A stretch of 64,000 nucleotides of DNA from Bacteroidales bacterium (GTDB lineage: Bacteria > Bacteroidota > Bacteroidia > Bacteroidales > UBA12077), in contig JAEINU010000002.1 in assembly GCA_016342685.1 (NCBI GenBank), positions 205,085-269,084 of the forward strand, given 5' to 3'. This document shows positions 1-9,746 of the stretch, in pieces (the first letter of the stretch is position 1; each line of letters opens with the position of its first letter). A program made the position numbers and the translations under genes. The notes beneath the pieces were generated by a model that saw only the letters and a program-made list of their open reading frames with translations, made no database searches and was not told where the DNA came from.

Positions 1-90
1 TCCCATAAAAACTATTACAGTTAAGGTAGCTATTGAAATCAACCTTATATAGTTTTTTAAATCGTTTGATATTCTGAATAACAAGCTCAT
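1..90 (-). CDS. N-terminus of an unidentified membrane protein (cut by window edge)
   Basis: An ATG at 88-90 on the minus strand opens a frame that runs to the window edge for 30 codons without a stop. The translation starts MSLLFRISNDLKNYIR and continues into a hydrophobic stretch (ISIATLTVIVFMG), which looks like an N-terminal membrane anchor. It starts 20 bases after the stop of the barrel-like gene, so it is probably the third gene of the same transcript. Too little is visible to name a family; a sensor or other anchored envelope protein would fit. No clear Shine-Dalgarno sequence is visible, which is common in this phylum. Confidence 0.5.
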   Translation of the reverse strand, partial: MSLLFRISNDLKNYIRLISIATLTVIVFMG

Positions 91-110
91 ATTATATGAT
101 TTATTTATTT

Positions 111-1784
111 CTAAAAATTAATATTGTACTGTATACTACCATAAATTTCGTTGTAATTCTGCGCTAGCACCCCATTACCATTATAGGTATTGTTTGAAAT
201 ATTAAAGCTTAAACTCCCCATTTTTCCTACATTATAACTTGCATTTACCCGAAAAACAAATTGTTTATTACTTTCGGTTACTTTAATAAAATTAGCACCC
301 ACACTCGCTGATGCGCTTAATTTATTATTAAAAAAACGCCTGCTTATTGTTTCACTTACATGATAAATTCGTGATGTTATGGTGGGCAACTCCGTGCTAT
401 TGTATAATGCAGTTGTTGCAAATGATAATGAACTTACATACGAAAGCGAGTGTACCAAGTAAACCGAATTGGTATGGTTATTTGAAATGGATTGTGTATA
501 AACATTTTTATCGGAAACATCCTGATAAGAATAAGTTGCGATAAGATTATTTGTACCACCAAAGCCCTGAAAAAACAATCGTGGTGAAATAGAAAACGAA
601 TTAAAAACATTCGATAACCTTAATGTATCATATTTATGTCCCGATTCAATTTGATTTTTATTGTAATTCACATCGATTCCAAAGGTTTTATTTACTTGAT
701 AATTCGCCGCAATAAATCCTGTAAATCGACTTGTTGTCGATAATTTTTGATCTTGCAAGTTATTATACCGAATACCTACTTTCGATCGAATATTCAATTT
801 ATTCTTTATTAATCGCAAACTTGGAGCTACATTGAACTCCACTAAATCGTTTGGCAAAAGTGCGTAACCCAATGTTCTATACCCCGGTCCTATCCATCGT
901 GATGATAAATTTACAGACCAAAACTTTGATGGTTTTATATTGATATTCACTTTTGCTGCGGCATCAACTTTAGTTGAAAAGTTTGGAGTAAATAAGTACG
1001 AAGAAATAGAAATATCATCGACTTCTTGCGCTCCCATATCACTCGAAAATGCCGACATTCCAAGTTCGCCCCTTACATTTAAGGCTTTTCCTAACCGAAC
1101 TCCAAAATCAATTGACCCAACTAGATTTTCATTTGGAGCAACCAATACAGAATCGCTTTTTATAGATGCTGAATCATCTTTTGCATGAAAAACATTTAGA
1201 TTAAAAAAGCTCTTCGACATGTTTCCATATCCTAAGGAAACACCATAAACATTTTGTTTATAAACTTCAGGAGCAAAACTGACTTTGTTTGGCTCCACTG
1301 CTTGACGAGATCGACCATAAAAAGCTTTTAATCGAAAATCACCTGGTGTTAATTCTATTCCACCACCTAAAACTCTTAGATCTCCAAAAGTAAAATCAGA
1401 AATTCGAGTTGAAAAATACCCCCCATGCAAGGTTAGCCAATCTGTTAAACGCGGACTTATACCAAACTGATTGAAAGGTTGCTGAAAAGCAGTTTGTTGC
1501 GTGGAATAATAAAACTCAAAAGGTAAATCGACTTGATTAAACAAACTGATGTTTGCTCTAAAGATTCCTGTAAAAAGATTCCCCGGTTGTCTAGGATCTA
1601 TTCCACTTGATGAATAAAAATTATCGGACAAATTAGCTGAGCCATTAAACGTAATGTTTTGATTATTTTCTTGTGCAAACAAAGTGTGTACAAAAGCAGT
1701 CGACAAAATTGTAATCAAAAGTAAAAGCCTTAAACTAGCCTTTACTCCTGATTCTTGTTTGTATAATCTGTTATCAAAAACCAT
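111..1784 (-). CDS. Secreted outer-membrane beta-barrel-like protein, unknown function
   Basis: The 557-residue product has an N-terminal hydrophobic segment ending in an Ala-x-Ala-like site (TAFVHTLFAQ, about residues 29-38), so it is exported. The rest is a long run of alternating polar and hydrophobic short strands with many Asn, Ser, Tyr and Phe residues, ending in an aromatic-rich strand (SIQYNINF). That pattern is typical of outer-membrane barrels, whose last residue is often Phe. No TonB box, plug domain or catalytic motif was seen. The gene lies 15 bases behind the 2368-residue secreted protein, so the two are almost certainly co-transcribed; a natural inference is that the barrel anchors or exports its giant partner. 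The start is unsure: about 28 residues precede the hydrophobic core. Confidence 0.75.
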   Translation of the reverse strand: MVFDNRLYKQESGVKASLRLLLLITILSTAFVHTLFAQENNQNITFNGSANLSDNFYSSSGIDPRQPGNLFTGIFRANISLFNQVDLPFEFYYSTQQTAFQQPFNQFGISPRLTDWLTLHGGYFSTRISDFTFGDLRVLGGGIELTPGDFRLKAFYGRSRQAVEPNKVSFAPEVYKQNVYGVSLGYGNMSKSFFNLNVFHAKDDSASIKSDSVLVAPNENLVGSIDFGVRLGKALNVRGELGMSAFSSDMGAQEVDDISISSYLFTPNFSTKVDAAAKVNINIKPSKFWSVNLSSRWIGPGYRTLGYALLPNDLVEFNVAPSLRLIKNKLNIRSKVGIRYNNLQDQKLSTTSRFTGFIAANYQVNKTFGIDVNYNKNQIESGHKYDTLRLSNVFNSFSISPRLFFQGFGGTNNLIATYSYQDVSDKNVYTQSISNNHTNSVYLVHSLSYVSSLSFATTALYNSTELPTITSRIYHVSETISRRFFNNKLSASASVGANFIKVTESNKQFVFRVNASYNVGKMGSLSFNISNNTYNGNGVLAQNYNEIYGSIQYNINF

Positions 1785-1799
1785 TTTACTTCCTTTTAA

Positions 1800-4700
1800 T
1801 TAGTAAATAAATGTTTTATTGATAATTGTATTATTTTCATCTACTCCTAAACATCCCCTATAATTATAGTAGAATTTTAAAGGATAATTGCCTCTAAGCA
1901 TCGGAACATAATCGGTATGAATTATGGAGTTTAACCTGCCAGATTCGTAATCTGATTTTGAAATATACCACCTCGACAATATATATGCTGCCTTATTCCT
2001 TAATCGATCAAAATCTACAGGTACAACTTTACCATGGTTATGTGTAACAATAATATTTGGGGTAGCAAACTCTAGATTCTGCAGATCACTAAAATTAGCT
2101 GCCGCAGCACTACTAGGAGTGAAACTTGCTCCAGATGTTGAACCAAACACTCCTGTTGATGAACTAGAATTAGTACTAAACATTCCTGCTGAAGAACTAG
2201 ATCCAAATGCATTTGCAGCTGAAACACCTGAACTTGAACTCACACCAAAAGTAGTTGTTTGTGCCAAGTTTGTTGTTCCAACAGTGCTAATTTGCCCCAT
2301 ACTTACCGCTCCCATACTTCCAGCACTATAACTATTTGTCGACATAGTTAATGGTATGAGCTGAGCTACTGGAATAGTAACTGGTTCATAATAACCATTC
2401 GCTTTTATTTCAATTAATTCTTTATTTGTTGAATATTGATAATGGTTGAACTCTGTCATCATGCTTGATTGCCACCATCCTTTGCTATTCATCCAGTTGA
2501 TATTATTGTATACTTTAGGATTTACAAACTGATTGTGCCAAGATGTGCTTCGATCATAACCATTTACTTTAAGAAGTGGCCCGAATGCATAAGTTGCTCC
2601 TGATTTATTCCATTCCAAAGGATGCAAATCATAATAACCAAAGGATTCATCTCCTTCGTAAGCTGCGCGGTGTTCTTCTACGTTATTAGCATAAAAGTAA
2701 GAATTAGTAGTGATGTAATTAAAACTATTCAGCTTTGCTTGAAGGCTGTTATACTTACTTGTTGTAAAGTGCATAGCATATAGTATTTTATCATCAACTC
2801 TAACTCGTTTTCCCATAATTTTACGCTCACTCTGTATTACTTTACCAGACTCAGTATCATAAGCGCTTCTTTCGTCAGTGCGAGTTGTCTCTGACGCATT
2901 CGTATTGTCTGCTTTTGCACCTCCGGCACCCTTGCTATCAGATGATTCTTTTAATGTTTGCTTTTTAACAAATTGTATATAATATTCTGTATTATTTTGT
3001 AGTGTTGGAATACTAAATCTTATTGATTTTGAACCAGAATCGTAATTAAATGGAACTTCAATTGTTTGTGCACCTTCATCCGAAGGAACAAAACGAGCAA
3101 TTAATTCCATATCGTAATTAAGACCTTTCGCAAACAAATAAGACATTCCAGTTTTTAATTGCACTTTACCCGATCGACATTCGTCCTGTAAGAAAAACCC
3201 TTGATTATTTATTGGGTATGAGTATGCAACATGCTGTTTTTCAATTTTATTTGGCGCTGCTCCTGTTTTAAAACTTGTACTTTCTGATTGTGTAACTAAG
3301 GATCCATCATTTTTAACTGCTGCATTCCAAACATTATTAACGTACTCTTCACCATAAGCAGAAACTTCTAAATTATAATTCGTATTTCCTGCTAGCATAT
3401 TGTGACTGGAATAGTATGCAGAAAACTTATCAGGAGAAATATTCACTTTGCCAGGAATAGAATCGATATTCGAGGCTTTTCTTAGTTCGAAATCCTTTAA
3501 CTTCACTTTAAATGTTCGAACACTTGGAGCTCCTCCTCCATCTGGCATTTCTTGCAAGTCGAACGACTCGTTTAACTGAAAATTAGATGCCACTTGTGGT
3601 TCGATCATAACTTCAACATCGGTAGAACCACCTACTGGTGATATATCGGTAATTAAATCGATTCTGCTTAATGGATTTTCCTGAATCATCTCACACTTTT
3701 CGCCCATACTAAACTGGAAGTTGCAATATCCTTTTACTTTTCCACCAAGTATGCGATAATTACCCCCAACATTACCCGACAACCAAGTTGGATTTGGACC
3801 AGCACCTTGTAATAAGGCTCCGCCATTTAGACTTAATATTTCGTAATTCCCTTCGGTAAACCAGAGATCAACATGCAAACCTATTGAAGCCGAAAGTGCT
3901 GAATAAATTTGTCCATTTGCATACCAACCATTTATTCCCAAAGGCCCATCCATTCCTTCGCAACGTGCTCCGTTAGTATAATTTAACATAGACATATCAA
4001 ATCCGGCAAGAGCCGAAAATTCGCCATAAAAAATTGAATAGGTTTTACGACCAGTATCGAAACTTGCATTTGCTCCAAAAGCAAAACCATTACCATTTGC
4101 TATTTGTGGGTTTCGATTTGCAATTTGCCCAGGGAATAATTCTAGAATCTCTGATGGAACAATAGGTGTAGGTAAATTTTGACCCATCATTAAATAACTC
4201 TGCGCTTCGAACCAATCTGCTAAACTTAATGTAATAGGATGACTTGGTTCTCCAATTTTTAAATACCATATATTTGGATCGACATGCATTACCATTCTCC
4301 CACCGCCATCTAAAGGCGATGCATTAATATCTACGTCAAAAATTCCATGGAAAGTATTGGTTGAAACATTGTATTCCAAATCTAAATCGGCTAATACTTT
4401 AGCTTTGTTTCTTTCTGTAATCTTACACATCATATATCCGTTTCCAACTAAACTAACCGTTCCTAAACCACCATCAGATAAAAACTGTGCTTCTAAACCA
4501 ACATCACCATTAAAGGCTTCTTCGGAAGGATGTGTTCCTATAATTACAGAAGCATTTAAGCCAAGATCAACATTTTTATCTGGAACATAACTATAACCTG
4601 AGTTTGTTCCTCCCGGACTTGTTGAATTATCTGATGTGTTTGCAGGATTCGATAAGTCGGTTAAACCGGATTTACGCATATGATACCACGCACCACCACC

Positions 4701-7700
4701 AAAACCATACATACCAACTCCTTGCGCAATAGGAATTGCTTCAGGGAAAATTGCTTTTGCATCAACATACCAGTACTGATAATTATTTACATTACCAAAC
4801 TGAGCTGTAGCTTCAACGGAAAGTTGATCGACAAATGTAGCACTTACTACTCCACGGAAACCATTTCCAAAAGTAGAATGAGCATCGTAAAGTTCTAATC
4901 CACCTGCAATTCGAACTGTCCCCATATCGGCATTTATTCCAATTGAATCTAACTCGACTCCATCGAATGAGAAATTTTGTCCGTTTGTCCCAAATACTAG
5001 TTTGCTCCAGATACTTAACTTTGTGGTTCCACTAATTGCATCTGATCCAGATTGTAACTCAACATTAAGATCAAATTGTAACCCTGCTCCAATACCTCCA
5101 CCTCTACTTGCAGAAATTATATCGAAGTTATCTATTGTTACCGGAAAACCTTCCATACTATGCTGTGGACTTGCAAAACCTATATTTCCTTTATCGAAGT
5201 ACGGACTTTTGGTACTCAGCTTTAAATTTTCAAAAGAAATACCTTTAAAATTTAGTTTCTTTAATCCACCCATATCTCCATCTATCGTAAACTTTCCAGT
5301 TAAATCAGCTGCAGCAAAAAACCCGTCGGTTGTATCACCTAATGTAATTTTAGATGTTGGATACAAATACATTTTTACCTTACCAAGTTCTGTATCTAAA
5401 GAATCTTTAGGATTAACTGTAAATAAGTATTTTATTTTTTTATCGCTTGATGAATTTGATAATATTCCCTTATAAACCAACGAAGTGTCGAAAATAGAAA
5501 CTTTTATTCGCCCGTTCATTTGACCAGACTCTAAAGAACTACTAACCATATTTATCTTAACGGTATCAATACTCGCTCCCCAATCTCCAAAATTACCTTT
5601 TGGGTATTGAATTAAATTGGCACCTTGTATATTTGCTGTAAATCCTGTTTTATCAATAATTAAATTGTTAACCGAAAAAACTGGATGATTATCTTCAAAA
5701 GTTTTAAACTTTTCAGGTAATTCAATACTTGCTGTTTTAATGTAAAATCCTTGCCAATGTAAATCTTTTAGGCCTTTATAACTTTTTGGATAAACAATTC
5801 CGACAGGGTTTCTAGCCTTAGAATAGTCGAAGACCATTTCCTGAACTTTTAATTTGTAACCTTCAGCACCTGACAATTCGCAGTCATCAAGATTTGCAAT
5901 TGCAAGCCATTCCCATCCATTCCCAAACTTATCGGCACGAGTTTTAAAATGCGCTTTAACCAATTTGGTTGGATCATTATCAGGAACCGGTTTCATCCAC
6001 GAACGTGGAAATTCCACATCGGCTGCAATAACTAATTCGTTAAAACCTTTACAATCCCAAATTGCATATGTTCCTGAATCTGTTGGTGTTGGTGCCTTAA
6101 ACAAGAAACTCCACGATTCATCATTTTCATAACCAAAATCTTGAGCTAAATAGATAGTTTTTTTGCCATTTCCTGCCAATCCATCCTTATGAAAACAAAC
6201 ATCTTTCACTCCAAATCCCAATCCTACATCAGGTCCTAATGATGGAAGTTCTATGTACATTGCTGCATTTAAACTGCCCCTTACTGGAGTAAACTTCATT
6301 CCAACAATACCTATTACAACTTTATAACCATCGTAATCTCTATCAAATCCTAATGGAAGTGAAACTGGAGTTGTTCCAACCAAAGCACTTACCAATTTTC
6401 CAGAACTACTAGAATATTCGTGTATTTCTTTAAACTTAGCTTTATCTTGAGCATAGCCTATTGCTTTTCCTTCAAAATCGTTTGCATCAGGCTTTGAATA
6501 AGGTGCCGCTTCATCAATTTTTCCAATAGCTTCGCCTTCGTAAACAACATTATCGCTGTTCACCTTCAATCCATTAAACTCGACAAGTATGTTTCCACGT
6601 AGATATGGAATGTCGATTGAACCTTCTCCACTCAAATTCGAAGCTGATCCTGTTACAGTACCTAGTTTCAATTTGAACTTGCCAATTGTAATGGTACTAT
6701 CCTTTTTTAGATCCTGAGTTCCAGGGGTTTTATTTGATGGCTCATCGGCATAACATTCGCCAGGACATGAACCTGAATCTGCTAATTCACTTGTTGGTTT
6801 TACTGTAAATATTCCATCGGTTGATAATACTGAGTCACAATCGCAAACCTGTTTATCAAATCGAATTGAATCTTTTTTGTAGTTTAATTTAAAGTTCCAT
6901 AAATACGTTGATGAAGTATCGGCAGTAAAGCTTTTCGATGTTGAATCTCCATTTACAATATTTATATCGTATCGGGTAAATCCAGACATATCTGTTGAGT
7001 AAGCAAATATTTTTTTATCGTCGTTACCCTTAAATGTAGTATCTATTGTTGCTTTAGACTTTTTTGCATCAATATTAGATTGTGTTGATGATGTTTTTTT
7101 CCACACCTTTATTCGTCCGCCTGTAATTGCAGACTTATTTATTTTTGGTGATATAGAAACCGAAAATTTGGGCTTCTTACTTTTCGTCCAAACTCCATTA
7201 TTAGCGGGTTCTTCAACCTTTATTTCAAAACAAGTTTTTATAGAATCAGTGACTATTTTAAATGATCGAGACGAACTTGTAAAGAATGCTTTATCTGCAA
7301 CATCTAAATAATTAATTCTGTAAAAATATGTAGTAGTATCTTTAATTCCATCCAATTCGACGGTGATATCATTAAATAAATCATCACAAGTATTTCCTGT
7401 AAAATAGATCTGACTTTCAGGAATTACCTTTGTTTTTGTTTGCACAATAGTGTCAAAAGATGATTTTTTTGATATTTCAACAGAAAATTTATTTAAGGCT
7501 TGAGATTTTATACCTGAAGCGTGGAATGCAGGCATTGTAAGTACATCAACATTCTCAAAATTTAAATTTTCAGGACGTGGAATTGAGAAAATACAATTGA
7601 TTTTAGTATTTACCTTTATTAAAGTATCCTTAACTGGTTTTTTTAAGCTTGGCTTTTTAAGTCCTATATAAAAGCTTGTTTCTTGGGAACTTACATTTTG

Positions 7701-8906
7701 AACAGATCCATCGTTTAAAGTAAATTCAACATCTACTTTCCAATTGTATTTAACGCTAGGTTCTAATTGCTTCATCCAATCGGGCACCACTTTATTTGTA
7801 CCCACATGAGTAACTAATAAACTAGCAAGATCAATTGATTTAAGCTGTTGACCAGCTTTTGGACCTCCATTAAATGTAATTTTTCGAGTATTCGTAAACT
7901 CTGTTTTTTCACCATCCTTAAAGAATCTTAAAGTAAATTCTATTGAAGATATATCGTCGGAATAAGGAGCATATTTTGTTACTAAATGTGGAACAATCCA
8001 AGGAACTGTGTCGTTATTTGCTGGATAAATATTTGTTAGATTAATTTGACTTTGGCTTTCGTCCTTTAATCTAAAAATTCCCAATTCGCTTTTTCCCTGA
8101 TTTTTTGTTGCAGGATTTCCGTTCATATCAAAAGCCTGAACCATCCACACAAACTGATTTACATTTCGATAATAACTGAAAGGCATATCGGATGGTAAAT
8201 ACATGTACGATGACGACAAAATATTGCTTTTATCAAGCAATACAGGATTCATATCCATCGCCATACGTGCTGACTGCCCCTTGTAAACAGGACAAATTTT
8301 AAGCTTATAACTAATTTGATTTCGAGCAGCATTATAACTTGTTACAGGAGTCCATAAAAAGTTAGGAAATGGACTATTAAGAACTTCATCTTCAATTGGT
8401 GATAATAAAATTGGTGGTTCCGGCATTAGAACTGAAAAGCTTGTACAATACTCTTCGCCATTGGTAATATTATTTCCACTTTGATCGTAAACACTTAAAC
8501 ATATATCATAATATCCTTCTGGTATTGAGTTTGCTGAAAGCAACAGCGATTTAAGCCTACTATTATATGAAATAGAATTTACATCGATAATTTGAGAACC
8601 ATTTAGCACCGTAATTTGTGGCATTGTTGCAATAGTAAAACGATTAGCTGTTCTACTATTCGGATTGCTTTCTGCAATTACTGTCCCATTCTCATTTGTT
8701 ACTTTGAATCCGAATGTTGCATTTCGATATTCATTCGATGATTGATTTGTAACAATAATTTGAATTATAGTAGGATCTTTTTGCCATTCATAAATTTCCG
8801 AAGGCGTTGGGTTTCGCATAATTAGTTTTAAATCGACTTGTGAATAAATAGGTGTTACTATAAGAATACTTATAATAAAGCTTAGAATAATGGATATTTT
8901 TCTCAT
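1800..8906 (-). CDS. Giant secreted multidomain surface protein (2368 aa)
   Basis: A signal peptide (residues 1-22, hydrophobic, ending in IYSQ) begins the protein. Residues about 25-160 form a beta-rich N-terminal domain, followed near 165 by a fibronectin/Ig-like module (PPILLSPIEDEVL, then a WTPV strand) and more beta-sandwich-like segments with conserved Trp positions (YNWKVDVEF near 390). The middle, about 700-1700, is glycine- and aspartate-rich, without recognised catalytic motifs. A Ser/Ala/Gly/Thr-rich low-complexity linker covers about 2190-2275. The architecture resembles the long Bacteroidota proteins annotated as TANFOR-domain proteins, but that is recollection of style rather than a search result. 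No typical type IX sorting domain is visible at the C-terminus. It is the first gene of a likely operon with the barrel-like gene. No function is assigned. Confidence 0.8.
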   Translation of the reverse strand: MRKISIILSFIISILIVTPIYSQVDLKLIMRNPTPSEIYEWQKDPTIIQIIVTNQSSNEYRNATFGFKVTNENGTVIAESNPNSRTANRFTIATMPQITVLNGSQIIDVNSISYNSRLKSLLLSANSIPEGYYDICLSVYDQSGNNITNGEEYCTSFSVLMPEPPILLSPIEDEVLNSPFPNFLWTPVTSYNAARNQISYKLKICPVYKGQSARMAMDMNPVLLDKSNILSSSYMYLPSDMPFSYYRNVNQFVWMVQAFDMNGNPATKNQGKSELGIFRLKDESQSQINLTNIYPANNDTVPWIVPHLVTKYAPYSDDISSIEFTLRFFKDGEKTEFTNTRKITFNGGPKAGQQLKSIDLASLLVTHVGTNKVVPDWMKQLEPSVKYNWKVDVEFTLNDGSVQNVSSQETSFYIGLKKPSLKKPVKDTLIKVNTKINCIFSIPRPENLNFENVDVLTMPAFHASGIKSQALNKFSVEISKKSSFDTIVQTKTKVIPESQIYFTGNTCDDLFNDITVELDGIKDTTTYFYRINYLDVADKAFFTSSSRSFKIVTDSIKTCFEIKVEEPANNGVWTKSKKPKFSVSISPKINKSAITGGRIKVWKKTSSTQSNIDAKKSKATIDTTFKGNDDKKIFAYSTDMSGFTRYDINIVNGDSTSKSFTADTSSTYLWNFKLNYKKDSIRFDKQVCDCDSVLSTDGIFTVKPTSELADSGSCPGECYADEPSNKTPGTQDLKKDSTITIGKFKLKLGTVTGSASNLSGEGSIDIPYLRGNILVEFNGLKVNSDNVVYEGEAIGKIDEAAPYSKPDANDFEGKAIGYAQDKAKFKEIHEYSSSSGKLVSALVGTTPVSLPLGFDRDYDGYKVVIGIVGMKFTPVRGSLNAAMYIELPSLGPDVGLGFGVKDVCFHKDGLAGNGKKTIYLAQDFGYENDESWSFLFKAPTPTDSGTYAIWDCKGFNELVIAADVEFPRSWMKPVPDNDPTKLVKAHFKTRADKFGNGWEWLAIANLDDCELSGAEGYKLKVQEMVFDYSKARNPVGIVYPKSYKGLKDLHWQGFYIKTASIELPEKFKTFEDNHPVFSVNNLIIDKTGFTANIQGANLIQYPKGNFGDWGASIDTVKINMVSSSLESGQMNGRIKVSIFDTSLVYKGILSNSSSDKKIKYLFTVNPKDSLDTELGKVKMYLYPTSKITLGDTTDGFFAAADLTGKFTIDGDMGGLKKLNFKGISFENLKLSTKSPYFDKGNIGFASPQHSMEGFPVTIDNFDIISASRGGGIGAGLQFDLNVELQSGSDAISGTTKLSIWSKLVFGTNGQNFSFDGVELDSIGINADMGTVRIAGGLELYDAHSTFGNGFRGVVSATFVDQLSVEATAQFGNVNNYQYWYVDAKAIFPEAIPIAQGVGMYGFGGGAWYHMRKSGLTDLSNPANTSDNSTSPGGTNSGYSYVPDKNVDLGLNASVIIGTHPSEEAFNGDVGLEAQFLSDGGLGTVSLVGNGYMMCKITERNKAKVLADLDLEYNVSTNTFHGIFDVDINASPLDGGGRMVMHVDPNIWYLKIGEPSHPITLSLADWFEAQSYLMMGQNLPTPIVPSEILELFPGQIANRNPQIANGNGFAFGANASFDTGRKTYSIFYGEFSALAGFDMSMLNYTNGARCEGMDGPLGINGWYANGQIYSALSASIGLHVDLWFTEGNYEILSLNGGALLQGAGPNPTWLSGNVGGNYRILGGKVKGYCNFQFSMGEKCEMIQENPLSRIDLITDISPVGGSTDVEVMIEPQVASNFQLNESFDLQEMPDGGGAPSVRTFKVKLKDFELRKASNIDSIPGKVNISPDKFSAYYSSHNMLAGNTNYNLEVSAYGEEYVNNVWNAAVKNDGSLVTQSESTSFKTGAAPNKIEKQHVAYSYPINNQGFFLQDECRSGKVQLKTGMSYLFAKGLNYDMELIARFVPSDEGAQTIEVPFNYDSGSKSIRFSIPTLQNNTEYYIQFVKKQTLKESSDSKGAGGAKADNTNASETTRTDERSAYDTESGKVIQSERKIMGKRVRVDDKILYAMHFTTSKYNSLQAKLNSFNYITTNSYFYANNVEEHRAAYEGDESFGYYDLHPLEWNKSGATYAFGPLLKVNGYDRSTSWHNQFVNPKVYNNINWMNSKGWWQSSMMTEFNHYQYSTNKELIEIKANGYYEPVTIPVAQLIPLTMSTNSYSAGSMGAVSMGQISTVGTTNLAQTTTFGVSSSSGVSAANAFGSSSSAGMFSTNSSSSTGVFGSTSGASFTPSSAAAANFSDLQNLEFATPNIIVTHNHGKVVPVDFDRLRNKAAYILSRWYISKSDYESGRLNSIIHTDYVPMLRGNYPLKFYYNYRGCLGVDENNTIINKTFIY

Positions 8907-9003
8907 AATACTACAGGTTATTTACTAAAATGTCTTTTATAAATGTCGATATAGTCTAATTATTATCTTAAGATGTTTTAGAATCCCTAATAAGGAATGT
9001 TCT

Positions 9004-9399
9004 TTATTCAATTCCCAATTCTTTCATTTTCTTTTCAGCCTTTTCGGAAATTTCATCGAAGCGTTCTTGGTATTTGTCTTGCGATGCACAATAAAATAAT
9101 TTGCTATTCCATTGATTCATCCAGGTCATACCTTCTTGAGCTAATTTCATGTATTCATTCAATAAAGTTGCGTCAGCTGGATTTTTCATGTATTTCTCAA
9201 TCATCACAATGTAATTGTCCATCCACTTTTCATACCGATCAATAAACTCATCGCAATCTTTTGCTTCGCCCACTTTAGAATCGCGTTCTTCAATAGATTC
9301 TTTAGTTGTTTCTTTTGTATTTTCCTTTGTTTGGCTATTACCACAAGATGTTACTAATATTAACACAAGAAAAATAATCGTAAGTCTTTTAGAATTCAT
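9004..9399 (-). CDS. Small lipoprotein, unknown function
   Basis: This 131-residue protein has a lipoprotein signal peptide with lipobox LVTSC, the acylated cysteine being residue 19. After a Lys/Thr/Glu-rich linker (about 20-47) comes a charged helical domain with KDCDEFIDRYEKWMDNYI and a second cysteine (FYCASQ). The domain looks like small helical lipoproteins of Bacteroidota annotated as domains of unknown function (DUF6591-like is my tentative association). It follows the stand-alone LuxR-type HTH gene by 14 bases, so the two probably share a transcript. Confidence 0.75.
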   Translation of the reverse strand: MNSKRLTIIFLVLILVTSCGNSQTKENTKETTKESIEERDSKVGEAKDCDEFIDRYEKWMDNYIVMIEKYMKNPADATLLNEYMKLAQEGMTWMNQWNSKLFYCASQDKYQERFDEISEKAEKKMKELGIE

Positions 9400-9413
9400 A
9401 ATAATTAGGATTT

Positions 9414-9620
9414 TTATAAGTTGTTTTTATTGATTTTACAAACTGCTTCCAAACGATTATGCACCTTAAGCTTTTTGTATATATTCTTAAGATGAAACTT
9501 TACCGTATTCTCTGAAATATCGCATTTTATAGAAATAGATTTATTAGATAATCCTTTTTCTAATAATTCAACTATTTTGACTTCAGTTTTCGAAAGATGA
9601 TATATAGATTCAGTATCCAT
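9414..9620 (-). CDS. Stand-alone LuxR-type HTH protein
   Basis: The 68-residue product is essentially only a LuxR/GerE DNA-binding domain: LSKTEVKIVELLEKGLSNKS, then SENTVKFHLKNIYKKLKVHN and RLEAV. No receiver, TPR or membrane segment precedes it. The ATG at 9620 is preferred; an in-frame TTG at 9641 would add 7 residues, and an in-frame TAA lies a little further up, so no longer reading frame was truncated at this spot. The domain is close in sequence to the C-terminus of the TPR-LuxR regulator encoded just upstream (NTIKYHIKNIYFKLDVKNRV), suggesting duplication. Such a protein could act as a minimal regulator or antagonise the larger one by dimerising with it. It may also be a relic. Confidence 0.65.
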   Translation of the reverse strand: MDTESIYHLSKTEVKIVELLEKGLSNKSISIKCDISENTVKFHLKNIYKKLKVHNRLEAVCKINKNNL

Positions 9621-9670
9621 AAATAAAATATCTTTACTCAAAGGTCTATATTGCAGACTATTTTACTGCC

Positions 9671-9709
9671 ACCCTTTTGGGTAGTTTTTATAAAACTACC
9701 CAAAAGGGT
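9671..9709. repeat. 18-bp perfect inverted repeat between two LuxR-type genes
   Basis: Arms at 9671-9688 and 9692-9709 are perfect reverse complements separated by three bases (TAT). Each arm itself contains the dyad ACCC-TTTT-GGGT. It lies between the TPR-LuxR gene and the stand-alone HTH gene. It can fold as a strong RNA hairpin in either direction, but no T-run follows it on the minus strand, so it is not a textbook terminator. It could be a processing or attenuating hairpin or an operator for a dimeric regulator. Confidence 0.7.
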
Positions 9710-9746
9710 AACTAAAATTTAAGTTTTAGGAAAGACTAATTCAGAA

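Noticed and set aside
9621-9641. TTG start of the stand-alone HTH gene
   Set aside because: A nearby in-frame ATG at 9620 gives a protein that still holds the whole HTH; the TTG remains possible but is not needed.
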